Assembly (NCBI RefSeq): GCF_003987215.1
Contig: NZ_PIPW01000001.1
Location: forward strand, 186,001-250,000
Direction of reading: 5' to 3'
Length of the DNA: 64,000 nucleotides
Source of the DNA: Pseudidiomarina halophila
GTDB lineage: Bacteria; Pseudomonadota; Gammaproteobacteria; Enterobacterales; Alteromonadaceae
The notes under the pieces are model-generated. The model worked only from the letters and a program-made list of their open reading frames with translations, made no database searches and was not told the DNA's origin. A program made the translations under genes and the position numbers. Positions 26,906 to 36,214 of the stretch are shown here, piece after piece. How positions within the stretch are numbered: position 1 is the first letter of the stretch; each line of letters opens with the position of its first letter.

Positions 26906-29017
26906 ATGGTCACACCTGTTCACATACGTCCAAAAGATGACGAAATTTATCTCGACTGTAATGCGACGACGCCAGTATTGCCGCAAATCGCACACGCGGT
27001 TTCGCATACTATGGAACAGGTATTTGGCAATCCAAGCAGCAGTCATATTACTGGCCTGCAAGCGCGTTACATCCTCGATAACGCCCGACGTCTCGGGCGC
27101 GATGTTATCGGTGCTGACCGTGGTCATTTGGTGTTTACCAGTGGCGCAACCGAAGGAATTCAGACGGCGGTTTTATCGGCACTGATGGCGGCGCGTAAAA
27201 GCGGCGCTAACACCCGGGGTAAGTATCTGCTTTACGGAGCTACGGAACACAAAGCGGTACCGCAGGCACTGGCGCACTGGAATGAGATACTCGATACCGG
27301 TGCTGAATTAAAAGCGATTCCCGTTGATCGTAATGGCCTTCTTGATCTTGATTTTATCGCTGCGCACCTATCTGAAGCCTTAATCATTTCAACTATGGCG
27401 GTCAATAATGAGACCGGGGTTCGACAAGATTTAGCCACTTTAGAAAAAATTATCCGCCAACACGGACCCAAGGTACCGTGGATGGTGGATTGCGTGCAGG
27501 TACTCGGCAAAGGCCAGCTGAATTTGGCGCAAACCAGTATCGACTACGCACCGTTTAGCGGGCATAAGTTGTATGGCCCCAAAGGTATTGGATTTCTGTA
27601 CGTGCGCGAGCACGCGCCTTTTACGCCATTAATCATTGGTGGCGGGCAAGAACAGGGCTTCCGTTCCGGAACTGAAAACCTGCCAGGTATTGCGGCAATG
27701 CACACGCTATTTGAACTCTTGCTCGATCAGGAACAGCAGGTGTTCAAGCCGGTGACGACGCTAGTGGATTACCGTGAGCAGTTGCTTGACGCGCTGCGTA
27801 CTGCTTTTCCTTCCCTCGAGCTGAATCACGCGTTCGAATACTCGGTACCTACAACACTAAACTTTTCAGTGCGAGGCGTTCCATCACGCGACATCATGGA
27901 TGTATTTGATGCGGCGAACATCCGGGTCAGCTCAGGATCTGCCTGCAGTTCGAAAGTAACCCGCAGTTTTGTACTGGATGCAATGGGACTGGATGACTGG
28001 CGCTCACAGTCGGCCATTCGACTGTCGTTCGGGCCGGCAACGGAACAAGCTACAATTGATGCTGCCTGTCAGCGCATCGAAGAGGCAGCGCAAGCGCTGC
28101 GTCACTCCTGTTTACTATTAAGTGACACCAATGAAGATTTCGACAGTGAGCTGGACGGTGTTGTGCAACTGCGCTTCGATGCGCAATGTTGCTACCTGGT
28201 AATTGATCGTGCCGCCCGGGAAATGGCGGTGATTGACCCGATTCCACAGCTCGCAGAACGCATTGAAAAGTTGGTCGACTGTCAGCATTATCGGGTCAAA
28301 GCTGTGGTGACCACTGAACCGCATACGAGCGCTAGCACTGCTGCAATGCTGGCCCAACTGCTTTGTGCCAGTGGCTGTGATGCTGAACGCGATGCGGTAG
28401 GGTGGCCTTTGCACGCGCAAGCGGATTGCAGCGCGCCAAAAGATTGTGATGTAGCTACCGATGGCTGTTTGTTGGTCGGCAACCGCCGGTTATATCGGGT
28501 CGGTAGTCGTCAGCCCATGTACCTGTTGAGTTCACCGATTACGCCCACCGCCGAGGCCAGTGTGGATTTCGCTTTTGTTGGCGAGCAAGCCGCATTGGAC
28601 ACTTTAGCCGCGGTACTTGGTAAGGAAACACTCGTGTGTCGCAAATGGGATGATGAATTCTCGATCGCTACACAATTGCAGGAACTCAAAGGACAGGCGC
28701 AGCCCTGTGAACTGGTAAATATAGCTCCGGAGCAACAGCACGAATGGTTACGGCGGCCTGAGACGCTGGTGATAGACGTGCGTGAGCAGCAAGAACATCA
28801 GGTGACTCCGCTGCAATTACCGGCGCAGGTTATGAATGTTCCGCTAACCCGTTTAGTGCAATTTATCTACGATCACCGCAGCGATTTTTCCAACCGTCCG
28901 ATTATTTGTCTGTGCCGCTCTGGCAATCGTAGCGCAGTTGCGGCACAGGTTCTCACGCGATTCGGTTTTTGTAACGTCAGTCACGTGTCTGGGGGGATGG
29001 CGTTACTGGCAAGCTAA
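26906..29017 (+). CDS. cysteine desulfurase - degenerate MBL - rhodanese fusion
   Basis: The product has 703 residues and three parts. Residues 1-about 400 are an IscS/NifS-type cysteine desulfurase: YLDCNATTP, PLP lysine in SGHKLYGPKG (Lys221), and loop Cys in SSGSACSS (Cys347). About 410-580 resembles the metallo-beta-lactamase fold of persulfide dioxygenases (FDAQCCYLVIDRAAREMAVIDPIP), but its HxHxDH metal motif has become EPHTSA. About 605-703 is a rhodanese with active-site Cys670 (CLCRSGNRS). Known MBL-rhodanese fusions (CstB, PRF) lack the desulfurase. The gene sits 35 bp after nqrM, so sulfur supply for Nqr clusters is a possible role. ATG 26906 is preferred to the GTG at 26897. Confidence 0.85.
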   Translation: MVTPVHIRPKDDEIYLDCNATTPVLPQIAHAVSHTMEQVFGNPSSSHITGLQARYILDNARRLGRDVIGADRGHLVFTSGATEGIQTAVLSALMAARKSGANTRGKYLLYGATEHKAVPQALAHWNEILDTGAELKAIPVDRNGLLDLDFIAAHLSEALIISTMAVNNETGVRQDLATLEKIIRQHGPKVPWMVDCVQVLGKGQLNLAQTSIDYAPFSGHKLYGPKGIGFLYVREHAPFTPLIIGGGQEQGFRSGTENLPGIAAMHTLFELLLDQEQQVFKPVTTLVDYREQLLDALRTAFPSLELNHAFEYSVPTTLNFSVRGVPSRDIMDVFDAANIRVSSGSACSSKVTRSFVLDAMGLDDWRSQSAIRLSFGPATEQATIDAACQRIEEAAQALRHSCLLLSDTNEDFDSELDGVVQLRFDAQCCYLVIDRAAREMAVIDPIPQLAERIEKLVDCQHYRVKAVVTTEPHTSASTAAMLAQLLCASGCDAERDAVGWPLHAQADCSAPKDCDVATDGCLLVGNRRLYRVGSRQPMYLLSSPITPTAEASVDFAFVGEQAALDTLAAVLGKETLVCRKWDDEFSIATQLQELKGQAQPCELVNIAPEQQHEWLRRPETLVIDVREQQEHQVTPLQLPAQVMNVPLTRLVQFIYDHRSDFSNRPIICLCRSGNRSAVAAQVLTRFGFCNVSHVSGGMALLAS

Positions 29018-30008
29018 GCTTCGCCGTGTAGCCATCTTTGCCGACAAAGTAACAAACACTGCCATGACAGGCAGAATTCCAGATATTCGCATCGCTCAGG
29101 GGTACCCAGTCCGTACTGCTTATGGTCGGTAATAGTGCCGCACCTGACGGGTTAGTCACGATAAGTGCCTGACCTGGAGTGACGGTTAAACTGTATAGTG
29201 CGCCAGTTAGTGGTGGCTCGCTTAGCGGTGTGAAGGCATCATCTTTATATTCCACCAACCGCGGCCGACGTTCAGGATGGTTCAAGTCACCACCCGCTAG
29301 CAGTACATGATCCTCAGCAAATGGCCAGACGCTGGAAATTCCAGCACTTGGTCCAGCGACAATCGGAGTATCTATGGCTTTGAAACGAATGCCAAAGCTC
29401 CGCTTTACCAGGAGCCGTGCAGAGCTGGCATTGGCGGTGCCCATGGCCCAGATGCCATCATTAAAACGCACACAGCCGCCACTGGCTGCCAGGCCACCCT
29501 CGCCGCTTTGCGGCGGGCTACCAACGGCATTACTGGACGAAAGCCAGTTGCGCCCGTCAGTTGAACGTAAAAGGTCCCATTGCCCGTTCACACTGTCGCC
29601 GTAGCCCCAGACTTCGTTCGACTTCGGCGCGACGGCAAAGCAATTCAGAAACTTCTCACCGCTGGCTCGGTAGCGCAATTGCCAACTATTGCCGCCATTA
29701 CTGGTGTAATAAATACGGGAGTTACCGTTTTTGCCGATACTTAAAGCGAAGGCATGCTGTTCATCAAGCGCTTCAATGTCGCGAAATTGCAGATCTGTGG
29801 TAGTCGGCTGACTGTAGTTCCAGCTTTGCCCACCGTCGGTGCTGCGTGCAATCGTCGCCTTGTTGCCACCGATCCAGACCACATCGGGACTTGGTACACT
29901 GACTCCGACCCAGTTTACATCCGGGCGCGTTGGTAGTGCCTGTAGCTCGACAGCAGCTGTAGATGCCATCGTACTCGCGATAATACTTGCGATCATGCTT
30001 GTGATCAT
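28977..30008 (-). CDS. secreted Ycf48-like / BNR-repeat beta-propeller protein
   Basis: The 343 residues carry repeated Asp-box-like motifs (STDGGQSW, TSNGGNSW, STDGRNW) in blades with the VWIGG/AFALS pattern seen in Ycf48/HCF136-like propellers. The N-terminus (ITSMIASIIASTMASTAA) looks like an unusual signal peptide built from near-repeated codons. Two cysteine pairs may be disulfides. The stop lies 41 bp inside the convergent fusion gene. The function is unknown; it is probably periplasmic and may scaffold other proteins. Confidence 0.72.
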   Translation of the reverse strand: MITSMIASIIASTMASTAAVELQALPTRPDVNWVGVSVPSPDVVWIGGNKATIARSTDGGQSWNYSQPTTTDLQFRDIEALDEQHAFALSIGKNGNSRIYYTSNGGNSWQLRYRASGEKFLNCFAVAPKSNEVWGYGDSVNGQWDLLRSTDGRNWLSSSNAVGSPPQSGEGGLAASGGCVRFNDGIWAMGTANASSARLLVKRSFGIRFKAIDTPIVAGPSAGISSVWPFAEDHVLLAGGDLNHPERRPRLVEYKDDAFTPLSEPPLTGALYSLTVTPGQALIVTNPSGAALLPTISSTDWVPLSDANIWNSACHGSVCYFVGKDGYTAKLSLPVTPSPQTRD

Positions 30009-30087
30009 AGCTTACTCTAGGTTGCGGACTTACCTACTAAGATAAACCAAGCGTCACGCGGCCACAATGATTGTCGGACTTACTCAA

Positions 30088-32334
30088 TCATTTCGAAAGC
30101 TTGGCACGCTGCAGACGTAGCGCATTTAACACCACTGATACCGAGCTAAGCGCCATCGCGCCGCCTGCTAACCAAGGTGCAAGCAGGCCTGATGCTGCAA
30201 CCGGAATGCCTAAAGTATTGTAAGCAAAGGCCCAGAACAGGTTTTGTCGTATGTTGCGCAGAGTAAGCTCGCTCATTTCGATGGCATGTACTAAGGTTTC
30301 CAAATCCGGCCGAAGTAGAGCTATATCTGCCGCTTCGATGGCGACATCTGTGCCGCTGCCCATTGCCACACCAACATCAGCTACTGCAAGCGCTGGCGCA
30401 TCATTGACTCCGTCACCAACCATAGCGACAGCTTTACCTTCAGCTTGCAAGGCTTTGATATGCTTTGCTTTATCTTCAGGAAGCACTTCTGCAATGACCT
30501 GATCTAATCCCAGCTGTTCCGCAATGGCCTTTGCGGTACGTTGATTATCGCCGGTTAACATGATCAGGTTTAAGCCACGCTTGCGGAGTTTATCCAGCGC
30601 TGACTTAGTGCTTTCCCGCACAGTATCGGCGACTGCGACATAGGCCACGAGTTCGTCATCGATGGCAACGGCCATAACGGTTTTACCTTGCTGTTGTAAT
30701 TCCTCAAAACGCTGTTCGGCGGCTTTGTTAACGATGACCTTGTGTTCGGTTAACAGCCGCAAGCTGCCAATAAGTAAGCTGACAACTTGTGTTGCGCCGG
30801 TGGCGGTATCTGTGTCGGTCACCTTCGCGGTGACGCCTTTGCCCTGGACCCCCTTAAACTCATCCACTGTTAACTCGTGTGAGCTGGTGAGCAGGTCGCG
30901 GGTACCTGTCACTATGGCTTGGGCGAGGGGATGCTCAGATTGTTTTTCAACCGCGAACAGGTAGCCTGCAACCTGATCTTTTGGGACCGCCTGACTGAGT
31001 AATTCAAAGTCTGTCAGCTTGGGCTTGCCTTCTGTTAGTGTGCCGGTTTTATCAAACACTATAGTGTCAACAGCGCTGGTCGTTTCTAAGACCTCGCTTT
31101 GTTTAAACAAGACGCCCGCCTGTGCTGCACGGCCGGAACCCGCCATAATTGACGTAGGTGTGGCAAGACCCAGCGCACAGGGGCAGGCAATAACCAGCAC
31201 TGCGACTGTTGCTTCAAATGCCTGGCGCCAATCTCCGGGCGCTAAATACAATAGCCAGACGAGCAAAGTTAGCAGCGCAATAACCATCACTACCGGAACA
31301 AAAATGCCAGCGACGCGATCTGCCAGACGTTGAATCGGAGCTTTCGAGTTCTGCGCCTGCTCGACCACGGCGACAATCTTCGCTAACGCTGTATCTGCAC
31401 CGGTTTGTTGAACCTCAACACGAAGAAACCCTGTGGTGTTGAGGGTACCACCGAAGACGCGATCATCGGCTGATTTGGTAACAGGCATGCTCTCACCGGT
31501 CAGCATGGATTCATCGACAGCACTGGTACCACTGAGGACCTTACCATCGACGGGTATATTCTGACCGGGCCTTACCTGCACAACGTCGCCGACTTTCAGG
31601 CTGGCGACAGCAACCTCTTTGGTTGCGTCCTTGCTCTCTTCAAGAATGGCTTTGGCCGGCTGCAGTTCAAGCAACTGACGAATGGCGTTTGACGAACGGC
31701 CTTTGGCACGCGCTTCAAACCATTTGCCGAGCACAATCAGGGTGATTAAAATCGCGCTGGTTTCGAAATAGAGACCGTCGTGGGGATCATAATCTGCGGC
31801 GAACCAGGCAAGGTAAATACTATAGAAATAAGCCGCAGAGGTGCCTAGCGCGACCAACACATCCATGTTGGCACTCCCGGCACGTAAGGCATGGTAACTC
31901 CCGCGGTAAAACTGCCAGCCGATAATAAATTGTACCGGCGTCGCCAAAATCAACTGCAACCACGGTGCCATTAAAACGTCCGGAACCGGAACACCCTGAG
32001 TCCAGCTGAAGTGACCGAACATGGTGTACAGCAGCGGCAGTGAGAGCAGGGCAGCAACCACAAATTTAATAAACTGACGCTGCTGGGCGTGTGCGCGGGG
32101 GTCACTATCACGCGCCTGGCTATGGTCGATAAGCTCTGCATCATAGCCCGCATCCTTTACGGCTGCGGTCAGTGCTTTGGTATCCAGATCTGAGCCGGCC
32201 ACAGCTGCCACTTCAGTCGCAAAATTGACCTGCACCTCATCTACACCATTAACAGTTTTAAGGGCGCGTTCAATACTTTTGGCACAGCCAGCACAGCTCA
32301 TACCGCTAAGCTGAAGTTGTACGTTTTGTTTCAT
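30088..32334 (-). CDS. copA: Cu(I)-exporting P-type ATPase CopA
   Basis: Exports Cu(I) across the inner membrane. The 748 residues have one N-terminal heavy-metal domain (GMSCAGC, Cys14 and Cys17), eight expected helices, the phosphatase loop TGES, the transmembrane metal site CPC ([13 protein letters not shown]), phosphorylation site [13 protein letters not shown] and [11 protein letters not shown]. It is encoded 24 nt downstream of csoR in one operon. Confidence 0.96.
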   Translation of the reverse strand: MKQNVQLQLSGMSCAGCAKSIERALKTVNGVDEVQVNFATEVAAVAGSDLDTKALTAAVKDAGYDAELIDHSQARDSDPRAHAQQRQFIKFVVAALLSLPLLYTMFGHFSWTQGVPVPDVLMAPWLQLILATPVQFIIGWQFYRGSYHALRAGSANMDVLVALGTSAAYFYSIYLAWFAADYDPHDGLYFETSAILITLIVLGKWFEARAKGRSSNAIRQLLELQPAKAILEESKDATKEVAVASLKVGDVVQVRPGQNIPVDGKVLSGTSAVDESMLTGESMPVTKSADDRVFGGTLNTTGFLRVEVQQTGADTALAKIVAVVEQAQNSKAPIQRLADRVAGIFVPVVMVIALLTLLVWLLYLAPGDWRQAFEATVAVLVIACPCALGLATPTSIMAGSGRAAQAGVLFKQSEVLETTSAVDTIVFDKTGTLTEGKPKLTDFELLSQAVPKDQVAGYLFAVEKQSEHPLAQAIVTGTRDLLTSSHELTVDEFKGVQGKGVTAKVTDTDTATGATQVVSLLIGSLRLLTEHKVIVNKAAEQRFEELQQQGKTVMAVAIDDELVAYVAVADTVRESTKSALDKLRKRGLNLIMLTGDNQRTAKAIAEQLGLDQVIAEVLPEDKAKHIKALQAEGKAVAMVGDGVNDAPALAVADVGVAMGSGTDVAIEAADIALLRPDLETLVHAIEMSELTLRNIRQNLFWAFAYNTLGIPVAASGLLAPWLAGGAMALSSVSVVLNALRLQRAKLSK

Positions 32335-32358
32335 CGACTGCTCCTAATATTGGCGGGA

Positions 32359-32646
32359 CTAACGTTTTAACAGGCGTTCAATTGTGGTATCGAGTTCCTC
32401 AAGAACTGCATCATCACCGGCTGCAAGGCGTGTCTTCACGCAGGTTTGCATGTGCTGGCTCAGCAGTTTTTTCGCCACACCATTGAGCGCGGATTGCACG
32501 GATGCAACCTGCATAAGCACATCATCGCAGTAGGTATCATTTTCAATGAGCTTCTGTAGCCCACGAACCTGACCTTCGATGCGGCGTAGACGCTGGGTGA
32601 GGTTATCTTTCAGTGTCTGGGAGTGAGGGGTTACGGTTTTTTTCAT
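32359..32646 (-). CDS. csoR: copper-sensing repressor CsoR
   Basis: A CsoR/RcnR-family (DUF156) all-helical repressor of 95 residues. The Cu(I) ligands of CsoR are visible: Cys in DTYCDDVL, then His and Cys in SQHMQTC (the C-H-C set), which argues for copper rather than nickel or formaldehyde. ATG 32646 (MKKTVTPH) is preferred to the GTG at 32655. It leads the csoR-copA operon behind a promoter containing a probable CsoR operator. Confidence 0.9.
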   Translation of the reverse strand: MKKTVTPHSQTLKDNLTQRLRRIEGQVRGLQKLIENDTYCDDVLMQVASVQSALNGVAKKLLSQHMQTCVKTRLAAGDDAVLEELDTTIERLLKR

Positions 32647-32686
32647 CTTACGCACGCCTGTAGTTGTAACTCTATGCTGAATAAGC

Positions 32687-32711
32687 TATACCCCCGTACC
32701 CTATATGTCAA
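32687..32711 (-). promoter_or_regulatory. csoR-copA promoter with CsoR-type operator
   Basis: On the minus strand TTGACA (32706-32711) is the -35. TATACCCCCGTACCCTATA (plus strand 32687-32705) fills the spacer up to a weak TATAGC/TAGCTT -10. The ATACCCCCGTA core resembles Bacillus CsoR operators as I remember them. Binding here would block RNA polymerase until Cu(I) is sensed. Confidence 0.62.
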
Positions 32712-32740
32712 ACAAAAAAACCTCGACCGAAGTCGAGGTT
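32711..32740 (-). terminator. terminator after yciK
   Basis: A 9-bp stem AACCTCGAC/GTCGAGGTT around CGAA (32719-32740), followed on the minus strand by a T-run (plus-strand A-run 32714-32720). It ends yciK and overlaps the -35 of csoR by only one base. Confidence 0.85.
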
Positions 32741-32747
32741 GTGGCAT

Positions 32748-33494
32748 TTACTGGGCGTCGAGGGACTTGCCGTTGACGCCGATGCTTTCATCACTCATCA
32801 GATACAGATAGGTGGGCATCAAATCAGCCGGGGTTTTTAGTTTGGTCGCGTCTTCGCCGGGATAGGCTCGTGAGCGCATCGTGGTGCGGGTGGCACCCGG
32901 ATTGATAACGTTGATACGTACATGGCTACCCTCATACTCATCAGCCATGACTTGTGCCAGGCCCTCAGTGGCGAACTTACTCACTGCGTAGGGACCCCAG
33001 AACGCGCGCCCCTTGCGTCCAACCCCTGATGAGGTGAAGACAATGCTAGCCTGTGAGGCTTTCTTCAGTGCCGGCATAAGCGCCTGTGTCATCATGAACT
33101 GTGCGGTAACGTTGACCTGTAAAACATCGTTCCAGCTGTCGTGGTCGATATGCTCAAAGGGCGAGAGCACACCCAGCAGGCTGGCGTTTTGCAAAAGCCC
33201 GTCAAGATGGCCGAACTGTTCAATGATCGTTGCGCACAGGCCCTGGTAGTGTGTTTTGGTTGCGCCTTTCATGTCGAGTGGCACAATCGCCGGTTCAGGA
33301 CTACCGGCAGCAACGATGTCATCAAACACCTGTTCTAATTTGCTGACGGTGCGGCCAAGCAAAATTACGGTAGCTCCAGCTTTAGCAAAGGTCATAGCCG
33401 CCTCTTTGCCGATGCCATCGCCAGCGCCAGTGACTAAGATTACTTTCCCTTCCAGGTCGTAATTTGCTACTTTATCTTTATGCATATCTGTCAT
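32748..33494 (-). CDS. yciK: YciK-family short-chain dehydrogenase
   Basis: An NAD(P)-dependent SDR of 248 residues. The Rossmann motif TGAGDGIG is near 21-28, with QNASLLG, catalytic Ser (FTSSGVG) and YAVSK. The opening YDLEGKVILVTGA and the INVINPGATRTTMRSRAYPGED segment match YciK. The substrate is unknown in this family. Confidence 0.87.
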   Translation of the reverse strand: MTDMHKDKVANYDLEGKVILVTGAGDGIGKEAAMTFAKAGATVILLGRTVSKLEQVFDDIVAAGSPEPAIVPLDMKGATKTHYQGLCATIIEQFGHLDGLLQNASLLGVLSPFEHIDHDSWNDVLQVNVTAQFMMTQALMPALKKASQASIVFTSSGVGRKGRAFWGPYAVSKFATEGLAQVMADEYEGSHVRINVINPGATRTTMRSRAYPGEDATKLKTPADLMPTYLYLMSDESIGVNGKSLDAQ

Positions 33495-33732
33495 TTTCGG
33501 CTTACACTTGCTGTGAATGTTGTGCGCCAGTTTACTGTTTTTTGCCCGGATTCTCAGCTATCAGTGAGAAATTCTTGAAAAATACTTTCAACTTTGGCGT
33601 CAGCGGTGTATAAAATTTTGTTAAGTGTGCGTCTTGTCCTACCAGTTAGAAAGAGCGATGATAGGCAAGATAAACAAAAGCATCTGCAGGTGCTCAATAC
33701 ATAACAACACGAACAAGGATTGGGGAAGCCTC

Positions 33733-36123
33733 ATGAAAAAACTCTTGCTTGTAACGGCCATTGCTAGTGCCTTTACCTTAGCTGGTTGCGGAAGCGGCGA
33801 AGACGCGCCACCATCAGCAACTACAGATTTCCAAGTTAACGCGACTCGCGCGGTATTTGATCCGAGTAACGGTGAAATACCAGTACCTTCTAATATCCTG
33901 TTAAGCGGTAGTGTTGACGGCACCTTAAATATTCCTGTGGCCGATCCGTCGGACAACAGTGATCCGCAAGTCGCTCTGAATGGGCTTGACGGCTGGGGTA
34001 CGCATTCAACGCTGACCTTCAGTTTTTCATTACCGAAAGATGAAAACGGCAATACCATTGAAGTCGATGCAGCATCCTTAGAGGCTCCGGGTAGTATTCG
34101 CCTGTTCGAAACCATCATGGGCGGTAGCGCAGTAAGCGCCGGTTGTGCTGCGGCAAGTCCGGCGGCAACCTGTGCCGTTGCTGGTGAGTTGACTCATGGC
34201 GTTGACTTTGTTGTTCGTGCGACTGGACCAGCAGGTGTTGCGGTTATTCCGTTGCGGCCATTAAAAGCCAAAACCGGTTATGTTGCGGTGTTGACGAGCA
34301 ATATCCAGGACACCATGGGGCGCGATGTTAAACCTTCACAAACCTATGGCTTAATGAAGCGTGACGCGGATGCTAATCCAGTGTCTGGTGATGCCTCAGG
34401 GGTTGGCTTACAGCGCTTAATCAACAGCCATGAAGCTGCGTTGGCGGCAGCCGGTGTTGATCCTGAGGAGATTATTCTGACCTCAAGCTTTACTACTCAG
34501 TCAATCACCGACGTCTTTAACGCAATCAAAGGTCTGATGACGCAACAATTTTCTCAGGGTGGCGGACCGGCGCTTATGGCGCAACCTACGGGAATGACGG
34601 TAGGTGATGTACTGGTCAATGCGGGACGTTTAGAAGCGAATCCGCAAGACCCTGCGTATCTATCGGCAGCTTCTGCGCAGTTGTATCAGGGCCAGGTAAC
34701 CTTACCCTATTACTCAGCTGTACCCACTGCAGAAAATCCGCAAGCGCCGTTAAATGGTCGCTGGCGCGCAATGTGTGACAGCCCAGCTTCTATTCTTGGT
34801 GCTGTGCAGGCAGGTGCTTTACCAGCAGGGGCGATTGACCCAGCTGCTCTGGAAGACCCGTCGCGATTACTGCCGCCGTATAACTGTTACGATTTCCCCG
34901 GTATTGACGAAGAGCGTCACCTGACCAAGTACAATCCTGTGCCAGCAACTACGGCTGCCGTTGATGTACCTGCAATTGTAACCGTACCTGACGTTAATAC
35001 TGCAAATATGGTGCGCGCAGCTCAAGGTCTGGCTCCACTTACCGAGCCTGCTAACGGCTGGCCTGTAGTGATTTTCCAGCACGGCATCACTGGTGAGAAG
35101 TCCAATGCATTCGGTATCGCCGGTACCTTAGCTGTGTTTGGTTTTGCTACGGTGGCAATCGACCATCCGTTACATGGTGATCGTGGTTACGGTCCAATTA
35201 ACGCAACGACCGGCAGTGCAACCGCCTACATGAATTTAGGTAGCCTGCTGACTGCACGTGACAACTTACGTCAATCTATCTCTGACTTGCTGGGTTTGCG
35301 CTTGAGCTTAAATGGAGCCATGGGTGCGCCGTTGAATGGCCAGGACGTATTCTTTCTCGGTCACTCATTAGGGGCAATCGCAGGTACTGGTTTCACTGCG
35401 TTAGCGAATGAACCTATGTCAGGCGCCTTAGCTCAGGCTTCAGGTCTGTTTAAAGTAAATGCCAGTTCGTTAATGGCTCCAGGCGGTAGTATCGCAAACT
35501 TCTTATTGGCGTCGCCATCATTTGGTCCGGTCGTTAAGAGCCAGTTGCTGTACGCAGCTAATGCTGATTTTGCCGCTGCGGCCAACAATGCCGCTGAGCA
35601 AGCTGGTGTTACACCAGGCACGCCGCAGTTCCAGGGCGTGTTAATTCAGGTGTATCAGCAGTTCTGGGCGAGTTTATCACCGGCTGAGCAAGCGGAAGTC
35701 AATGGTGTATTTGAGCAGTTTGCATTCGCTGCGCAAACCGTGGTCGATTCGGCTGATCCGGTTAACTATGCTGCGCAGGCGGTTGCCAACGACAGTCCGT
35801 TCCACGTGATTGAAGTAGTAGGCAACGGCGCAGATGTATTACCTGACCAGGTGATTCCAAACTCTGTACAAGGCAAACCATTGGCCGGAACAGAACCGCT
35901 GATCAGGTTATTAGAGTTGCCAGCGATTTCGCAGACAACTGCCAGCACCGACGGTTCGACCATCTCTGGTGCCGTGCGTTTTGTTGCCGGCGACCACGGC
36001 TCCATTGTTGACCCAAGTGCTTCGGCTGCAGCGACTATGGAAATGCAATTGCAGGCGGCTGGCTGGTTCAGCACTGATGCAACTGCGATTCCAATCACGA
36101 ATCCTGCAGTGGTCAAGCAATAA
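33733..36123 (+). CDS. VolA/Pla-type extracellular lipase, lipoprotein
   Basis: An exported lipase of 796 residues. It begins with a lipoprotein signal (FTLAGCGSGED). The N-terminal region (to about 330) matches the bacterial virulence-factor lipase N-terminal domain, with RAVFDPSNGEIPVPSN and the RPLKAKTGYVAVLTS element. The C-terminal alpha/beta hydrolase has nucleophile Ser545 in FLGHSLGAIAG and a likely oxyanion strand VVIFQHGITG. The VolA group consists of surface-exposed lysophospholipases. ATG 33733 is chosen for the signal peptide and GGGGAAG site; upstream in-frame sequence is not needed. Confidence 0.85.
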   Translation: MKKLLLVTAIASAFTLAGCGSGEDAPPSATTDFQVNATRAVFDPSNGEIPVPSNILLSGSVDGTLNIPVADPSDNSDPQVALNGLDGWGTHSTLTFSFSLPKDENGNTIEVDAASLEAPGSIRLFETIMGGSAVSAGCAAASPAATCAVAGELTHGVDFVVRATGPAGVAVIPLRPLKAKTGYVAVLTSNIQDTMGRDVKPSQTYGLMKRDADANPVSGDASGVGLQRLINSHEAALAAAGVDPEEIILTSSFTTQSITDVFNAIKGLMTQQFSQGGGPALMAQPTGMTVGDVLVNAGRLEANPQDPAYLSAASAQLYQGQVTLPYYSAVPTAENPQAPLNGRWRAMCDSPASILGAVQAGALPAGAIDPAALEDPSRLLPPYNCYDFPGIDEERHLTKYNPVPATTAAVDVPAIVTVPDVNTANMVRAAQGLAPLTEPANGWPVVIFQHGITGEKSNAFGIAGTLAVFGFATVAIDHPLHGDRGYGPINATTGSATAYMNLGSLLTARDNLRQSISDLLGLRLSLNGAMGAPLNGQDVFFLGHSLGAIAGTGFTALANEPMSGALAQASGLFKVNASSLMAPGGSIANFLLASPSFGPVVKSQLLYAANADFAAAANNAAEQAGVTPGTPQFQGVLIQVYQQFWASLSPAEQAEVNGVFEQFAFAAQTVVDSADPVNYAAQAVANDSPFHVIEVVGNGADVLPDQVIPNSVQGKPLAGTEPLIRLLELPAISQTTASTDGSTISGAVRFVAGDHGSIVDPSASAAATMEMQLQAAGWFSTDATAIPITNPAVVKQ

Positions 36124-36150
36124 GCTATATACTCAGACTACTTGCGTTGC

Positions 36151-36178
36151 AAAAGGGCCGCTTGTCGGCCCTTTTTTA
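36151..36178 (+). terminator. terminator after lipase gene
   Basis: AAAAGGGCCG, loop CTTGT, CGGCCCTTTTTT: a GC-rich stem with a T-run, 27 nt after the lipase stop. Confidence 0.92.
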
Positions 36179-36214
36179 TGTGACGAGTTTAACCAGCTTT
36201 CAGGTGAGGAAATT

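Noticed and set aside
33639..34118. 159-codon minus frame over the lipase N-terminus
   Set aside because: The plus-strand lipoprotein signal and lipase domain explain this region; the minus frame has no recognisable features.
35969..36214. N-terminal extension of sohB back to 35969
   Set aside because: It runs through the lipase gene and its terminator; ATG 36215 has a ribosome site and the membrane helix expected for SohB.
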